Assembly: GCA_963932465.1 (NCBI GenBank)
Contig: OZ010794.1
Span: 212,053,748-212,117,747 of the forward strand
Length of the DNA stretch: 64,000 nucleotides
Origin: Maratus speciosus
Taxonomy: Eukaryota > Arthropoda > Arachnida > Araneae > Salticidae
Reading direction: 5' to 3'
Below the pieces are notes generated by a model. That model was not told where the DNA came from. It did no database searches and saw only the letters and a program-made list of their open reading frames with translations. Position 1 is the stretch's first letter. Each line of letters begins with the position of its first letter. Made by a program: the position numbers and the translations under genes. This document shows, in pieces, positions 9,566 through 21,930 of this stretch.

Positions 9566-10225
9566 CGAAATTTTCTTCTGAATCTTGACTTTCAACACCA
9601 TTAACATGCAAATTAATCTCCATATTAAGAAAATTATATTCTATGTAGCAAAGTTTTTTGCACTTTCGTGCGTGTAAAACATTCACACGGAGAGGTTGTT
9701 GTTGCGAAGTTCGTATGAATTTATTTCAGCGGATTGTACGAAAAGGAAATTATTTATTTATTTAACCCTTTCCATTCAAACGAAGAAATGCTAAAAATCT
9801 AAAGTACCATAAGAAGGAAATTCCAGTTTCACGACAATGTTACAAATGAATTGTTCGGGTACTTACAAAAGTCCGAAAATTTTTATGAACAATGTACTTT
9901 TCATAAGCAATCTTTGCAAAGTAACTTTACAAACTTTTTTAAAGTTAAGAAGTTCGAATACTGGGAAAAAAAAGGGTACGCTTCGCTTCAGTTTTTGTCT
10001 ACTTCTCTTTATTATGTGCTTTTTTTAGACATTATTCTAATTAAATTTTACTCATATGTCTGCATTACATAAAAAGGAAGTTACTGCTCTAATTAAAATA
10101 CATTTTCCCGATATTTACACTTTATGTGTATTCTTCATTTTATGCATGTGTATTTTATTATACAAATTTCCTAAATTTGAGTTGATTTTTATTTAACGAA
10201 TTTTCTTCATAACGAAGTGTTTAGG
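9566..10225. other. AT-rich sequence without a recognised gene
   Basis: Short ORFs only, none with a family signature. Nothing else supported. Confidence 0.5.
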
Positions 10226-10263
10226 TGTAACGATGTGACTTCGTTAAAACGAAGTTTCACTGT
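10226..10263. mobile_element. One end of a Tc1/pogo-like element
   Basis: The sequence CTTCGTTAAAACGAAGTTTC ending in ACTG before TA looks like a pogo/Tigger-type terminus with adjacent CTTCGTTA/AACGAAG blocks. The partner end was not found nearby, so this is a fragment or decayed copy. Confidence 0.4.
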
Positions 10264-10528
10264 ATATATATTTATACAGAGTGTACATTTTAAAAAGTAG
10301 AATGCACGTTTTAAGATTTTATAAGGTTTTACTTGCTTTACCATAAAGTGTTTCTACTATCAGTTAATAAAATGAGGGAGAACAAATGTTAGAAGAAACG
10401 AAAATTATTTAAAGAGAAAGGCGATATTTGCGAAATCGAAATTATTGCAATTTTTGCTATGAATTCTGATGACGACTCAGTGAAGGAGTTGAAACATGTC
10501 AATACAGGTTTTTATTAGCCCCCGGGAG

Positions 10529-11584
10529 GTATGCTATTTCTTTCTCCCAGCTTATTTTATCTCCAAAAATAACGTTAGCTTACAGAAGGCAGCAATAAAC
10601 AAAGCAGATATATTAGTGTGCGATTAAATACTCGATAGCAATTTTTTTAATTTCTAAGCATCGCACATTTTAAATTTTTATACCGTCGTATTGGAAAAAA
10701 AAAGTACATTTAAATGCAATTTGTTTGAAAACTGTATCTCCATTTATTTTTGAAATATTAATTTTTTTGTAGTTTTCAGCACCATTTGTTTGATTTTGGC
10801 AACTCACGTACTCCATTTATATAGAAAGTAAAAGAAAAATAGTTGAAAAATAGCAATTATATCTTTTTGTTGCCCTTTTCTCATAACAATCGAAAGAAAA
10901 TGTAATTAAAATACGTGCTATTTTGGAAAAATATAAACGAATAATTTCGTTAAAACATGGAGCTATTATAAATTATATTTAATTTTAAGTGTCTGTAGAA
11001 GCTTTCAGTGTGACTTCAGTCATGACGTTTTGGTTGGAAACTGACTCCAAAGAAACGGTTGCTATGCGTCATTTCTTTTTAGATATAAATTGTGGAAAAT
11101 GTTACCAGTACATATCTAGTATTAAAACACTTAGATGTGAGATATAGATATAAGATATAGCTGCAACATACAAACAAAATAGAAAATACAACATAGCAAC
11201 CATTTGTCAGTTTCCTACCAAAACGTCATGACTGACGTCACGACTGAAATCGTCTATATTAATGTTACAAATAAATGAATGCCTATGAATTATTAGGTAG
11301 CCGTTTTTTTGTCAACTTTCTTTAATGACGGCATCTTTTTGCTGCATTTGTGTATTATTTTGCGATAGTGACATCCTTATGCATGCTTTACTGTAGATGT
11401 TTAAGAGTGGATCGTAAATGTGGAATTCTTAAGTGGATGCGAATGACGTTATTTTAGATAAAATAAAAGTGTGTGATTTAAATCTTAAAATTGAAATAGG
11501 TTTTGTACTATTTATATATACGTATATTTTTTGTCATCGGGAGCGACACTAAATTCTGAAAAAGCAGAATTCCTGTTTTCTAGT
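10529..11584. repeat. Dispersed repeat, copy 1 (pair with 58838-59844)
   Basis: About 0.8 kb aligns with 58838-59844, from TATGCTATTTCTTTC to AAAAAGCAGAATTCCTGTT. Each copy carries a different nested MITE absent from the other (11003-11249 here, 59546-59779 there). No ORF; family unknown. Confidence 0.8.
11003..11249. mobile_element. MITE with long TIRs nested in repeat copy 1
   Basis: Inverted ends TTTCAGT...GACTTCAGTCATGACGTTTT and the mirror AAAACGTCATGACTGACGTC...ACTGAAA. About 45-60 bp pair, including GTTGCTATG. The sister repeat at 59.3 kb lacks it. Target duplication not resolved. Confidence 0.75.
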
Positions 11585-11858
11585 TATACTTTTAATGTGT
11601 TTTTAGTAACGTCTTTTAAGCAAATAAATATTTTAATATGTGTTTTGACCTTTCCGTTTGGAATATACATTGTGATATCATCATTCAAATGAAGACAGTA
11701 ATGTGGATTAATTTATATAACAATATGCAACCCCTGTTACTTGTATTCAACATTACAGCCAAGTTTTTCAGCACCCTGTGCTAAATATATTTTTAAATGG
11801 TCAAATAGTTTTAGTGTATTGAAAGAAGCTAGGTCTTTTGATGTTTTGGGAACATTTT

Positions 11859-12038
11859 TTAACTCTTTGAGGGGCAAGCAATAATACCTCTGTAATTTTG
11901 AATTTTCACCGAAATAATCGTCAGATTTTATTTAAAAATAATGAAAAGCAATTTTTCAATATTTCCCTTCCCCCAAGTTAAAAATATAAAAGTACAAATC
12001 TTGTTTCAATTTGGTCGGATCGCCCCTCAAGGGTTTAA
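11859..12038. mobile_element. TTAA MITE
   Basis: TTAA at 11859-11862 and 12035-12038; ends CTCTTTGAGGGGC and GCCCCTCAAGGGT. 180 bp in total, no coding. Confidence 0.75.
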
Positions 12039-13805
12039 GTGCTACTCATATACAACAAGAAAAATATAGAGAAAAGTTGCGAGTAACAGAAATTACATAT
12101 GTAGTAACAGAGGTTACATTTTTGTAACAGAAGTTACATTGAGCAACACAAATTAGAGACTAGAAGTGTATTTACATTAATCTAAAAACGATGGCACCAC
12201 TGAAACAGGATTTTTATTATGCATATGAATTTTAAACTAGATTTTTGTTAATTTATCTAAGTCTGTCATAAATATGTAGTAAAATAAGTTACAGCTAACA
12301 TTTGTTACATTTAATAACAACAAAAATCTGTATTTTGTATAGTTTTATAAAAATATGTAAACATTGCATTTATTTAAATTAAATTAACTTAATTTCATAT
12401 AATAAAAATAAAACTTTAATTAAAATGGCAATATTTAAATTTAAAATTTATGTAACAAAGTTTACAAACAGAAAACACACTATTATGGAATTCAGATGTT
12501 TCAGCTTACTGACCATATGTGCGTAGAACAAATTCAAAATGGTTGCAACATACCTTTTCTAATATTTTTACCTACAAGTAAGCGCAGTAGTAACCTCTGT
12601 TTGGGGACAATAGAAGTCATTTCTTTGGTAAGAAAATTTACAGTAACAGAGGTTACAATTTCAATGTACAAAATTTAAACTTAAAAAAAAGAAAAAATAA
12701 TAAATATTCTAATGTTTCGGTCCAACTAGTTAAAATACTAGGCTTTATGATTACATAAAACCAGTTAAAAACGTGATTTTAAATATAAATAGCTAAAAAC
12801 TTAAATTGAAAACTATACTTACAGTTATCTAGACAGACTGTTTAGTTATTAAAAATGAATAAAAATGGATAATTTTAATTAAAAAAATATATCTTTTTAA
12901 ACATTATTTTCTAATGAAATCCTTACTAATTATTTTAATGCAAACAAAAAGAAAATAAAAATAGTTGATTTGTATTTTAAACAGAAAAAAAATTCTAATT
13001 GTGTACATAAAAAGGATAAAATTTTTTTGTTTTACCCATATATTCGTGTCTGGCTACCAAAGTATTAAAAACATAGGTTTAGGGAGTCATACCCATATTG
13101 AAATCGTAACAAGCTTTGAAATTTTCAATACAAACACCTAAGTTTCATATATAATATTTTGATTAATCACCAAATTTCGCCGGATATCAAACGGCAAGTC
13201 ATTCGAAGAAGTAGTTTACTAAGTATACAGATATAGAATTTAGGCCCCCTAATGTTAATTTCATTTTTAATAGTTGAACACACATTGCAAAGCGCGTAGC
13301 TTCTTAAGCATAATTCAAAGACAACTTGGGGCAATATGCTTTTATTTTTTGGACCGAACCATTCTTGCGTTGGGTGGGTTGGCTCACTTTCATTTGACTC
13401 GCACTATAAAAATAATTATAAATCTTTACATTTCGGTATTCCATATCTTCTCTTTTTACCTTTACATTTGGTTATTTTTGTATCCACAATTTTTTGAAAA
13501 GGAAATTAAAAAATTCACCAGATATGAGAATATAATTTCTATCTCTAGCAATGACGTCAGAATATAGAACTTTTTAATTCAAAAAATCTACCATTTTTTG
13601 ACTCAGTAACTCAGTAGTATTCGCTTTATTTAATCTCGGAATGTCTGTTATTATATACAGTGAAGATTGCCATTTTGAAATAATGGCAGATATTTTGAAT
13701 AAAAATTCTTTAAATTGGAAACACTGCAGTCACGATTAGTACATAGTGTATTTTCTGCTGAATAAAACATACGGAAAATGCATTTAATGTTTAACAAGAA
13801 ATGAA
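12039..13805. other. AT-rich stretch with GTAAC/GTTAC blocks
   Basis: Between 12075 and 12660 the words GTAAC and GTTAC recur, often paired (GTAACAGAGGTTAC at 12101 and 12643). The rest shows no gene, TIR or tandem repeat that I can support; ORFs of 60-97 codons lack any motif. Confidence 0.45.
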
Positions 13806-14236
13806 TTAACCCCTTGACGGTCCCAATACATTACAATTTAAAAATTGAAATTGCTTATTGGCACCACTCTTTTGAAAAAGAAACATTCCCCTTATTAAAT
13901 GACAGGTAAAATGATACCATAATAAAGCCAATTACACTATTTTATAAAACTGGTGGAAATCAAACAATCTGAATAAAAGACACAACCCGTGAATACCACG
14001 GGAGCGAGAATTAACCCTTTCGAGGGCGGTGTCCTTAAAAAAGGACACATAATTTTTACTCCAAAACTGACAAATAGCACCAAGAATATTTAATTAAAAT
14101 TTTCCTTTTGTAATATACGTGAAAATAAGAAAGATTACATTTTTTAATAAATTCGTTTATAAACTCTGGTGTCAGTCCATTATTTCACCAGTTTATACAC
14201 AAATTTACTCCGCGCCGTAAAGGGTTATGGGGTTAT
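13806..14236. mobile_element. TTAA MITE, CCCCTTAATTCTCGC family, interrupted
   Basis: A reverse-orientation copy starting TTAACCCCTTGACGGTCCC. It runs to GGGAGCGAGAATTAA at 14014, where another MITE has entered the family's own subterminal TTAA. Its final GGGGTTAT (14229-14236) lies on the far side. Confidence 0.75.
14011..14228. mobile_element. TTAA MITE nested in another MITE
   Basis: Starts TTAACCCTTTCGAGGGCGG (14011) and ends CCGCGCCGTAAAGGGTTAT (14228; TTAA decayed to TTAT). It contains GTGTCCTTAAAAAAGGACAC. A relative sits at 29563-29768 inside the Tc1-like relic. Confidence 0.75.
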
Positions 14237-14528
14237 AGGAAATTATCATCAGATGATTTCGAATATTAGCAACGAACTCTTTTTTTCGTCATGTCCAGGT
14301 CAAGCAACACAAAAACCAGAATTTTCTCTCCCTGACTGTTATTCTTCTCCTTATCAATATGAACGTATTTGCGTTAAGTTATTTTTTATAAATATCGATT
14401 TGTGTATGTATATGAGTAAATAAAGAATAAATAAATGAACGGTAGGGTGGAATAGAGTAGAAAGCTGTGTTTATTGCAAGTTTTTTTTTTCTTTTGAAAA
14501 TGACAATATAATAAACAGTCTGTAATAA

Positions 14529-14745
14529 TACCTTGAAGGGCGGTGCGATATAATATATCCCACTTAAATGTTATTCCAAAATGCCACATTCATACCAAAA
14601 GTTTAATGTAACATTTTGCTTTAATAATGTAGTTGAAAAAAAAAGGCTTTTACTTATTTCTAGATAAAATTGTTTACCAATCCTGCTGCCAGTTAATCAT
14701 TTCAACCATTTAGTAACATATGTACATTGCCCCTGAAAGAGTTAA
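14529..14745. mobile_element. TTAA MITE, decayed left end
   Basis: Left end ACCTTGAAGGGCGGTGCGAT, right end GCCCCTGAAAGAGTTAA (TTAA 14742-14745). The left TTAA has decayed. Similar ends occur at 45729-45946. Confidence 0.6.
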
Positions 14746-14990
14746 ATGGCTCTACGCTATGTTTCCTATCACAGGAAATAGGCCTACATATGCTCAGCTT
14801 GATTTTTCAGTAAGGGTTGCAACGATTTTACATTAACCGATTTTTATCGTTAGCATGCATTTCAAGAACTTTTTTTTAGTTAGAATTTAAAAATTGCTAC
14901 CAGAAATTCTCAAAAGTATTTGCTCTGAATTTAATATTAGATGTTTCGTAATTTCATAAAGCAAAATTTCTTCTTTAGGAATTTCCGGTG

Positions 14991-15848
14991 TGACTTCGAA
15001 ATAAAAAAAAAATCTAAAAGGGATTCATATATTTATGACCTAATGATGCAAATTGTTTCAGAATCTCTCTGCTATGCCGTGTATTTTTAAAAATAAACTC
15101 CGAAGGAATGCAGCTGTCATTTAATTATAAAAGAAGAAGGCCGAGCTGTCAACTCTTAATAATATAACTTCGACAATATAACAACAATATAACTTCGGAA
15201 TTTAAAAAAAATAAAATCCTGAAAGGGTCTTATGTATTTATGGCCTAATGATGCAAATTGTTTGAGAATCTCTCTGCTGTGCCGTATATTTAAAAAAAAA
15301 TAAAATTCGAAGGAATGCAGCTGTCATTTAATTATAAAAGAAGAAGGCCGGGCTGTCAACTCTTAATATATGACTTCGGAATTTTTCAAAAAATAAAAAA
15401 ATACTGAGAGGGTCTTATGTATTTATGGCCTAATGATGCAAATTGTTTGAGAATCTCTCTGCTATGCCGAATATTTTTTAAAATAAAATCCGAAGGAATA
15501 CAGCTATCATTTAATTACAAAAGAAGAGGGTAGAGCTCTCAACTGTTAATATATGACTTCAGAATTTAAAAAAAAAATCCTGAAAGTGAATCATATAGTT
15601 ATGACCTAATGATGCAAATTGTTTGAGAATCTCTCTGCTATGCCGTGTATTTTTTAAAATAAAATCCGAAGGAATACAGCTGTCATTTAATTACAAAAGA
15701 AGAGGGTAGAGCTCTCAACTGTTAATATATGACTTCAGAATTAAAAAAAAAATCCTGAAAGTGAATCATATAGTTATGACCTAATGATGCAAATTGTTTG
15801 AGAATCTCTCTGCTATGCCGTGTATTTTTTAAAATAAAATCCGAAGGA
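14991..15848 (+). repeat. Tandem repeat, five units of 176-205 bp
   Basis: The block CTAATGATGCAAATTGTTT recurs with starts near 15036, 15241, 15426, 15602 and 15778. Each unit also has GAGAATCTCTCTGCTATGCC and GAAGGAATGCAGCTGTCATT. The last unit is cut by the element starting at 15851. Units drift, with the last two most alike. Confidence 0.85.
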
Positions 15849-15850
15849 AC

Positions 15851-17637
15851 CAGGGTTCGCAAAAACCCGGGTTTTTTTGAAAAAACCCACCCCACATGGG
15901 TTTTTTCGGGTTTTTTCATGAAAAACCCAATTTTCCCCGGGGAAAATCGGGTTTTTTCAAATTTACAATCTATGCGATATTACGTTCTTGTATACTGCAT
16001 TATTTATATATTATATATACCATACATAAAACAATACATTCTTCCCTTAAATGCAATATAATTGTAATGCTGTTTTACAAGTTATAAATTGTATAAATTA
16101 TATGAATTTAAATCAATTAAGTGTCAGTGTTTCTCACAAATTAGTTTTAAATATAATAGAAGATATAAAATTGTTAATTTGCTTTAAAATCAAATAATGA
16201 ATAGAATAGTAATATTTAAAATGTATAAGTAGGAAGAAAAAAAAAAGGGATAAACTAGTTGGATGTGCCAATCCCAAAACTTTCCTCTATTTCATACATG
16301 TTAATAATTCAAAATTCGTTATCACAGTGCCACATCTATGCCCATCACAAGGATTGTAAAATATAGGTTCGTTGAATTCGATGCATTTAACAAGGAGATG
16401 TAAGTATCACACTGTTTCAAACAAATCATTGAATTTTGGAACCCACCCTCTTAGATATCCACAACCAAAATTTTCAACCCGAACAGTATAAAATCAACAC
16501 CTGTTGTTCAGTTCACATCCTAGTCTAATAAGGATCTATTTGCATGAAAATGAGACAGAATATTAAGTAAATTACGTGCACTAGTTTTTGAGATATAGAT
16601 TTTGCAAAAATCGTAAAGAATTCAGCATACCAACACTACCTGTTATTAGGTGCAATTTACACCTAAACCTAATCAGTAACAGCTTACGTCAACGTCTAAC
16701 TGAATCTGAAGTTTGATGAAAATCCATGCATTAATTCTTGTGATATTGCGGAAATCATACAAAATACAGCACAACACAGCCACTGTTGGGTTATATTAAC
16801 CAAAAATTAATCAGCACCAGTTTATATCAAGGTCTAACTGAATCTAAATTTTTATTCAATTCCGGACATTAGTTCTTGAGAAAAGAGTTATTGCTGAAAT
16901 CATAAAAAAATGCAGCAAAACAGTGCTACCTGTTGAGCAATATACACCAAAACTTGATAAGCAACAACTTACCTTGTAACTGAATCTGAAGTTTCATGAA
17001 AATCCGTGCATTAGTCCTTGAAATAAAGCTATTGCAAAAATTGAGATAAATGCAGCACAGCAGCACCACCTTTTGGGCAATATACACCAAAAACTAATCA
17101 GCATCAGTTTACATCAAGGTTTAACTGAATCTAAAGTTTTGTGAAATTCTATGCATTAGTTCTTGAGATAGAGCACCCACAAAATTTTTGTCACATACAG
17201 ACAGATGTTTTCTAAGAAACATCAAATCGTCTTCAGGAGATTTTTAAAATGTATAAGTCCGTCGTAAACTGGAAGTCGAAATTTTTCACAAATTAAATAC
17301 TTTCTTCTTGTAAAAATAGAAGAAAGTAAAAATACATATATTTTATTTTCATGAATATAATTCATTTGAATTTTTTATATAAAGATGATATGCCTTTATA
17401 ATTATGTACTATGTATGTTGCCTACTATGTTCTATGTTAGTAAAGTATTTCAATGTGCTAAAATACATTTTTATTTTACCTCGGGTGTTTATCTAATGGC
17501 TTTTATACATTTTTTTTCAAAATTAACTGAAATGACTTAAATTCATTAAATGTATATGTTTAAAATTTTAAATATTTCTGAAAATTGAAAAAACCCACAT
17601 TATGGGTTTTTCAGCGGGTTTTTTCAAATGTCACTGT
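15851..17637. mobile_element. AAAACCC-rich TIR element (hAT-like), split by a HINE
   Basis: Left end CAGGGTTCGCAAAAACCCGG followed by repeated GGGTTTTTT/AAAAAACCC blocks. The right end has AAAAAACCCACATTATGGG and closes TCAAATGTCACTG. CAGGG/CACTG ends suggest hAT, but I could not confirm an 8-bp duplication. A HINE (16255-17330) is nested inside. No transposase. Confidence 0.55.
16255..17330 (-). mobile_element. HINE-like element, diverged copy
   Basis: Starts CTAGTTGGATGTGCCAATCC then ACTTTCCTCTAT, and ends ATAGAAGAAAGT near 17326. The interior carries the variant-1 type minisatellite (GAATCTGAAGTTT..., GTGCATTAGT) in about five decayed units. The terminal block matches the 23 kb copies, while the cargo matches the 5.5 kb copy. 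Confidence 0.72.
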
Positions 17638-18187
17638 TAAGGGGTTAAATAAGAAGGAGGCTGTCTTTGACACAGACCATGGGTTTTGTGCCGACATTTT
17701 GTACAGATTGTCACGCTCGTCCTTTTATTGCTGCAAACACAGTAAAGGATATAAGTGTTAGATTTTTTTTATATGTTCATTATGATCTAATAATACAGTT
17801 TGACTAGCTATTTTAGGTGAACAGTGTATGTATTTGATTTAACAGTTGAATTACTCGGTGGTACTTATAAGTACCGTCAGTACGCTGGGTGTTGAAAAAA
17901 ACTTCTTGTTTACTTTTCGTCTGTGTAGTTATCCATCGTTTGCATCAGCTTTAAAATGTAATTACTAAAATGTAGTGTAGTAATGATTTCCTTGGCATTT
18001 TTTTCTGTTTCATTGTTATTTTTTTATAGGAAACTGAAAAAGTTGTGGCACCGGTTCGTTTTTGCTATGCTAGAAATGGCATATGTAAATTCATATATTG
18101 CATATGTGGAGATGCGAGAGAAAATGTTGTCCCTGGAATATAGACGTCGCATAACTAAAAGACTGCTAACAAAGTAAAAAAAAAGAA
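17638..18187. other. Unassigned AT-rich sequence
   Basis: Includes GGGGTTAA (17641-17648), possibly a solo MITE end, and the palindromic GGTACTTATAAGTACC (17861-17876). The 64-codon ORF at 17983-18177 has no recognisable motif. Confidence 0.4.
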
Positions 18188-18552
18188 TTAACTCTTTCAG
18201 TGCAATGCATTTTCATTTCTAAAGTGTGGAAATAAATGATTGGCACCGGAATTTGCCAATAGACTTATTTGTAAATAAGAAAAAGCCTATACTTCACATA
18301 CTTATTAAATCGAAAATATTTTCTGGTGCCATTTGAAATACCTTGTGGGTTTTCTTTTCCGATATTTTAGTCATAGTGTACTCACGGTACTTTAAATAAC
18401 CACTTTAATTAATTACCTCTAAATAATTAAATTTCTCATGGGTGAGTACTTTTTTTTATGTTTATCCTTTAATTTTCATTGTAGTAACCGAAAAAATACA
18501 TATTGCATGAAACAAATTGCAGTAGATCATAATGCACCAGATAAAGGGTTAA
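18188..18552. mobile_element. TTAA MITE, long form
   Basis: TTAA at 18188-18191 and 18549-18552, ends CTCTTTCAGTGCAATGCA and TGCACCAGATAAAGGG. It includes GATTGGCACCGGAATTT and TTATTAAATCG, variants of the shared core. 365 bp, longer than the others. Confidence 0.65.
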
Positions 18553-18859
18553 AATGATGTGTTAGTAAAATACATTATTAAAATTTTTCATCAATTTAAG
18601 CTTTTTTGTGAAATGTTGGTTTCGTGTATTTTCTCCTTTTTTAAAGACAAGACAGAAACACATAACAATAAATTTCTTTAATCATTTGCTGCGAAATTTC
18701 TGAATAATTGATGTTTAACTCATTTGATTGGCATGATTTTCAGCCAACTTAGAATTCTCAGATCCATACCAATATTTCCCCAAATTAACAGATGCTGTTT
18801 TCAATGACGGGGATTTTTTATTACAAAATTGAAGACTTTCATTTGAAAATAGTGGTACA

Positions 18860-19602
18860 ATGGAGTTATGAATAAAGAGGAGGGACATATAGTGTACTGT
18901 CTACCAGTTGCGAGTGAAGTAACTGAGGAGGTTGTCACAAGATGGTGGCTGCTTTTTTTTAAATCGGATCTTCAGTTTCTGATTACCGGCAGTACAGACA
19001 TCCCACCAGTAAAATTGAATAGACAATTTCGTCTTTTTTAAGCGTCTTTTTCATGGAAAAATTTCTCAAAAATGTCGTAAAAATTTCTATTTCTATTACT
19101 GGTGTCAGTATACCTTGTAAAATTGTCAGTTTGTTTCCCTGGTTGTCACAATATGGCGGAAACGCAATAGCTAACTATCGCCAAAGTAAACTGCTACCAG
19201 TAAAAATGAAAATCTGTTTCTACTATTATTTATGACTGAAATTTTGTAATATTAAGGCGTTTAACCCTCCGTCTACCAGACGGGTCCATTGGACCCGACA
19301 GGTACATACAAAATATTCATTCAAACCAGAAATTTCTTTAAAATAAACTAAGTATATAAACCAGACAAAAATAAGGTAAATAAATAAGTTAAATAGTTTT
19401 AAATAAAAATTCTGGTGCAGAACGTTTTATTAAAACTTGAATAAAATTCCCGGTAGATCTAGGGTTAAATAAGTTGAATAGTAGTATATAAATCTACTGG
19501 CGGAAGTTTCCGCCGGCGATAAACAGCGTCTGCGATAGCGGTTACAGTTGAAGCTTCACTATTTTAAGGTTATGTCAGTTCCTCTTTACTAATAGTTCCA
19601 TG
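18860..19602. mobile_element. TIR element (ATGGAGTTATGAATAAAG family), copy 1
   Basis: Ends ATGGAGTTATGAATAAAGAG and CCTCTTTACTAATAGTTCCAT form imperfect inverted repeats of about 24 bp. A second copy is at 51763-52319 and part of one at 27791-28610. The interior has GTTGTCACAA.ATGG twice. Carries a TTAA MITE at 19261-19468. Confidence 0.7.
19261..19468. mobile_element. TTAA MITE, CCCTCCGTCTACCAG family, copy 1
   Basis: TTAA at 19261-19264 and 19465-19468; CCCTCCGTCTACCAGACGGG next to GTCCATTGGACCCGAC at one end, CCCGGTAGATCTAGGG at the other. A reverse-orientation copy is at 21550-21757. Confidence 0.85.
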
Positions 19603-20281
19603 AGTGGTACTAAAAAATACAGGACCAGTCATGTTTTTTGCAAATATTGTAGGTAAATGTAATGTGAAAACGATATAATTATATTTTTACCTATTTGTGA
19701 GTATCCAATATTGCACTTATTTTTTTCAGCATAAAATATAATAACGTGATTTGGTGATAGATCTTTCACTTAATTTCACCGTGTTGTTATCCAAAGGCAA
19801 TATTTTTCTGAGCAATAAACAAACAATAATTAAAAATAAATCCCAGTTATGTTCTCAAAAAATACATGTCAAAAAAATACATATCATACATGTCAAAAAA
19901 TACATGTTAAAAAAATACATGTCAAATGAAAGTTCCGTATATCTAAACTACAAAGAATCTCAAGTAATAAATATAGAACCACATGGGTTAACGTTTGATT
20001 TAATGCTGAAATTCTACAAATTATTTTTTAAATTTGTCATGTTTGTAATAAAATGTATTCCAAATTTGCAGCACCAGAAAAAATTATATGTTTATTATAT
20101 ATATACAAATTAGAAATTTAGTTGTGATAGTACTTCCCATGTGCTCTTGAAACCTCAAGTGAACGAAGTCGCCTTTTCAGGGGTATATGGTGCCTCGTAG
20201 TACAATACATATCAAATTAGAAAGCGCTCGGAGCTTCTTTATCTTTTATTCTGAAATTTAGAACAGTTATTCCTCCGCTAT
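19603..20281. other. AT-rich sequence with a short tandem repeat
   Basis: AAAAAATACATGTC-like units repeat four to five times at 19857-19925. This creates the 120-codon ORF at 19751-20113 (repeated HVKK-type peptide), which I do not regard as a gene. Confidence 0.5.
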
Positions 20282-20500
20282 TTAACCCTTTGAGCTCTGG
20301 GGGATGAATTTCTTCAAAATGCCCAACTGTCACATTGGCTCCTGTATTTTGTAAACAAAAGATTCGGCTCATGAAATACACGAAAAAATGTTTTAATCTA
20401 TTTTCAAATAAATTTGGCTGACTATTCCGCCGTCAATGTGACATTTTCAGATTAAAATTAAGTGGGAAGAAATTTACCCATGAGAGCTCAAAGGGTTTTA
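20282..20500. mobile_element. TTAA MITE
   Basis: TTAACCCTTTGAGCTCTGGG at the left, GAGAGCTCAAAGGGTTTTA at the right (right TTAA decayed). Fold-back with ACTGTCACATTGGC and GTCAATGTGACATTTTC. Confidence 0.7.
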
Positions 20501-21177
20501 TTGACAGATCAGTTTTTTGTGATCACATAAACAAAAACAAAAACAAAATAATAATAAATCGAATTTTATTTGATGCTTTATTTTAATGACCGACATTACT
20601 TCTTTCTTTCTTTCTTTTCTTTTCTTTTTTTTTCTTTTTTCCTTTTTTTTTTCGAATTGCCGGTATGAATTTTAAATTTCTGAATATAAAATCAGCTCAA
20701 ACTGGCAACCCTAAAGCGCCAAAATTAAATTAGCAAACTGTCACAGGGGCTAACAAAGTTAGATGAAACAGCACCGAAAAACTAGCGATAAAGAAATAAA
20801 ACTTTGTTAAAATCACCATAAAATACATATTTACACCCAGGACGCGTTTAAGACTAGAAATTTTAACTGCCCATCTCCAACCAGAGTAAACAATTGTCCG
20901 AAAGCGGACAAGGTCACAAATGAACAGAAAGGACAGAGAGGAGAACTTTCAAAGAATGCGACAGGTGGCGCTAGCTGAAAGGAAAACACCAACCACACAG
21001 GAGCACGTGCAGAACTGGAAAGTGTTGCCAAAATGAATGAAAAAATAAACAGAAAAGAAAAGAGTAACGAAAATAAAAAAAATTATGTAAAATAAAATAA
21101 AATAAATAAATAAATACAACTAAACAGAACTAAACACAAGGAAAAAAATAAGTAAAAGCATTATGTATATATATATA
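20501..21177. other. Low-complexity and unassigned sequence
   Basis: A TTTC/TTTTC-rich tract at 20599-20651 and AAATAAAAT runs near 21080. GACAGGTGGCGCTAGCTG at 20959-20976 is a CTCF-like core. The 66-codon minus ORF at 20831-21031 has no motif. Confidence 0.4.
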
Positions 21178-21930
21178 CACACCGAAAAAAATGGAAGTAC
21201 TCAAAAATGAGTAAATCGATGTACTCATATCGAATTGAGTATGTTTGATTCAGAAATTAATCTCAATTTTGAAACATGACATGTTGTCAAACCCAAACAA
21301 AACGGTAATTGTGTACTTTGTAACGGTACATTCATTTATGATGGCATAAAAGATGTTCATGATGATTCAAATATTAAATTATGTACAGTATTTTAAAATA
21401 ATTTAAAAGTGCTTATAAATAAATCTCTTCTTAAAAAAATATTCGATTTGGGTATCTTTCTAATAATTTTGCTATTTTTCTTTTAAAATAATCAATAACA
21501 TTTTTATTAATAATTTAGAACGGGAAATAAATGTTAGTACATTTTTACTTTAACCCTAGATCTACCGGGAATTTTATTCAAGTTTTAATAAAACGTTCTA
21601 CACCAGAATTTTTATTTAAAACTATTTAACTTATTTATTTACCTTATTTTTGTCTGGTTTATATACTTAGTTTATTTTAAAGAAATTTCTGGTTTGAATG
21701 AATATTTTGTATGTACCTGTCGGGTCCAATGGACCCGTCTGGTAGACGGAGGGTTAATTTGTAAGTTCAGAGGGGCAGTACATAACGATTCATATTTGAA
21801 CACAACCATGGGATCAAAAATGAGTACATGTGTTTCTCAATTTTGAGTACATTTGGATAGGAGCTATTTTGAGTAGTCACGTATTAAAATTGAGTACTTT
21901 TTACTCAATTTTGAGTACCCATTTTTTTTC

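Noticed and set aside
19751..20113. 120-codon ORF
   Set aside because: Its middle is produced by a short ATACATGTC tandem repeat and it has no recognisable domain.
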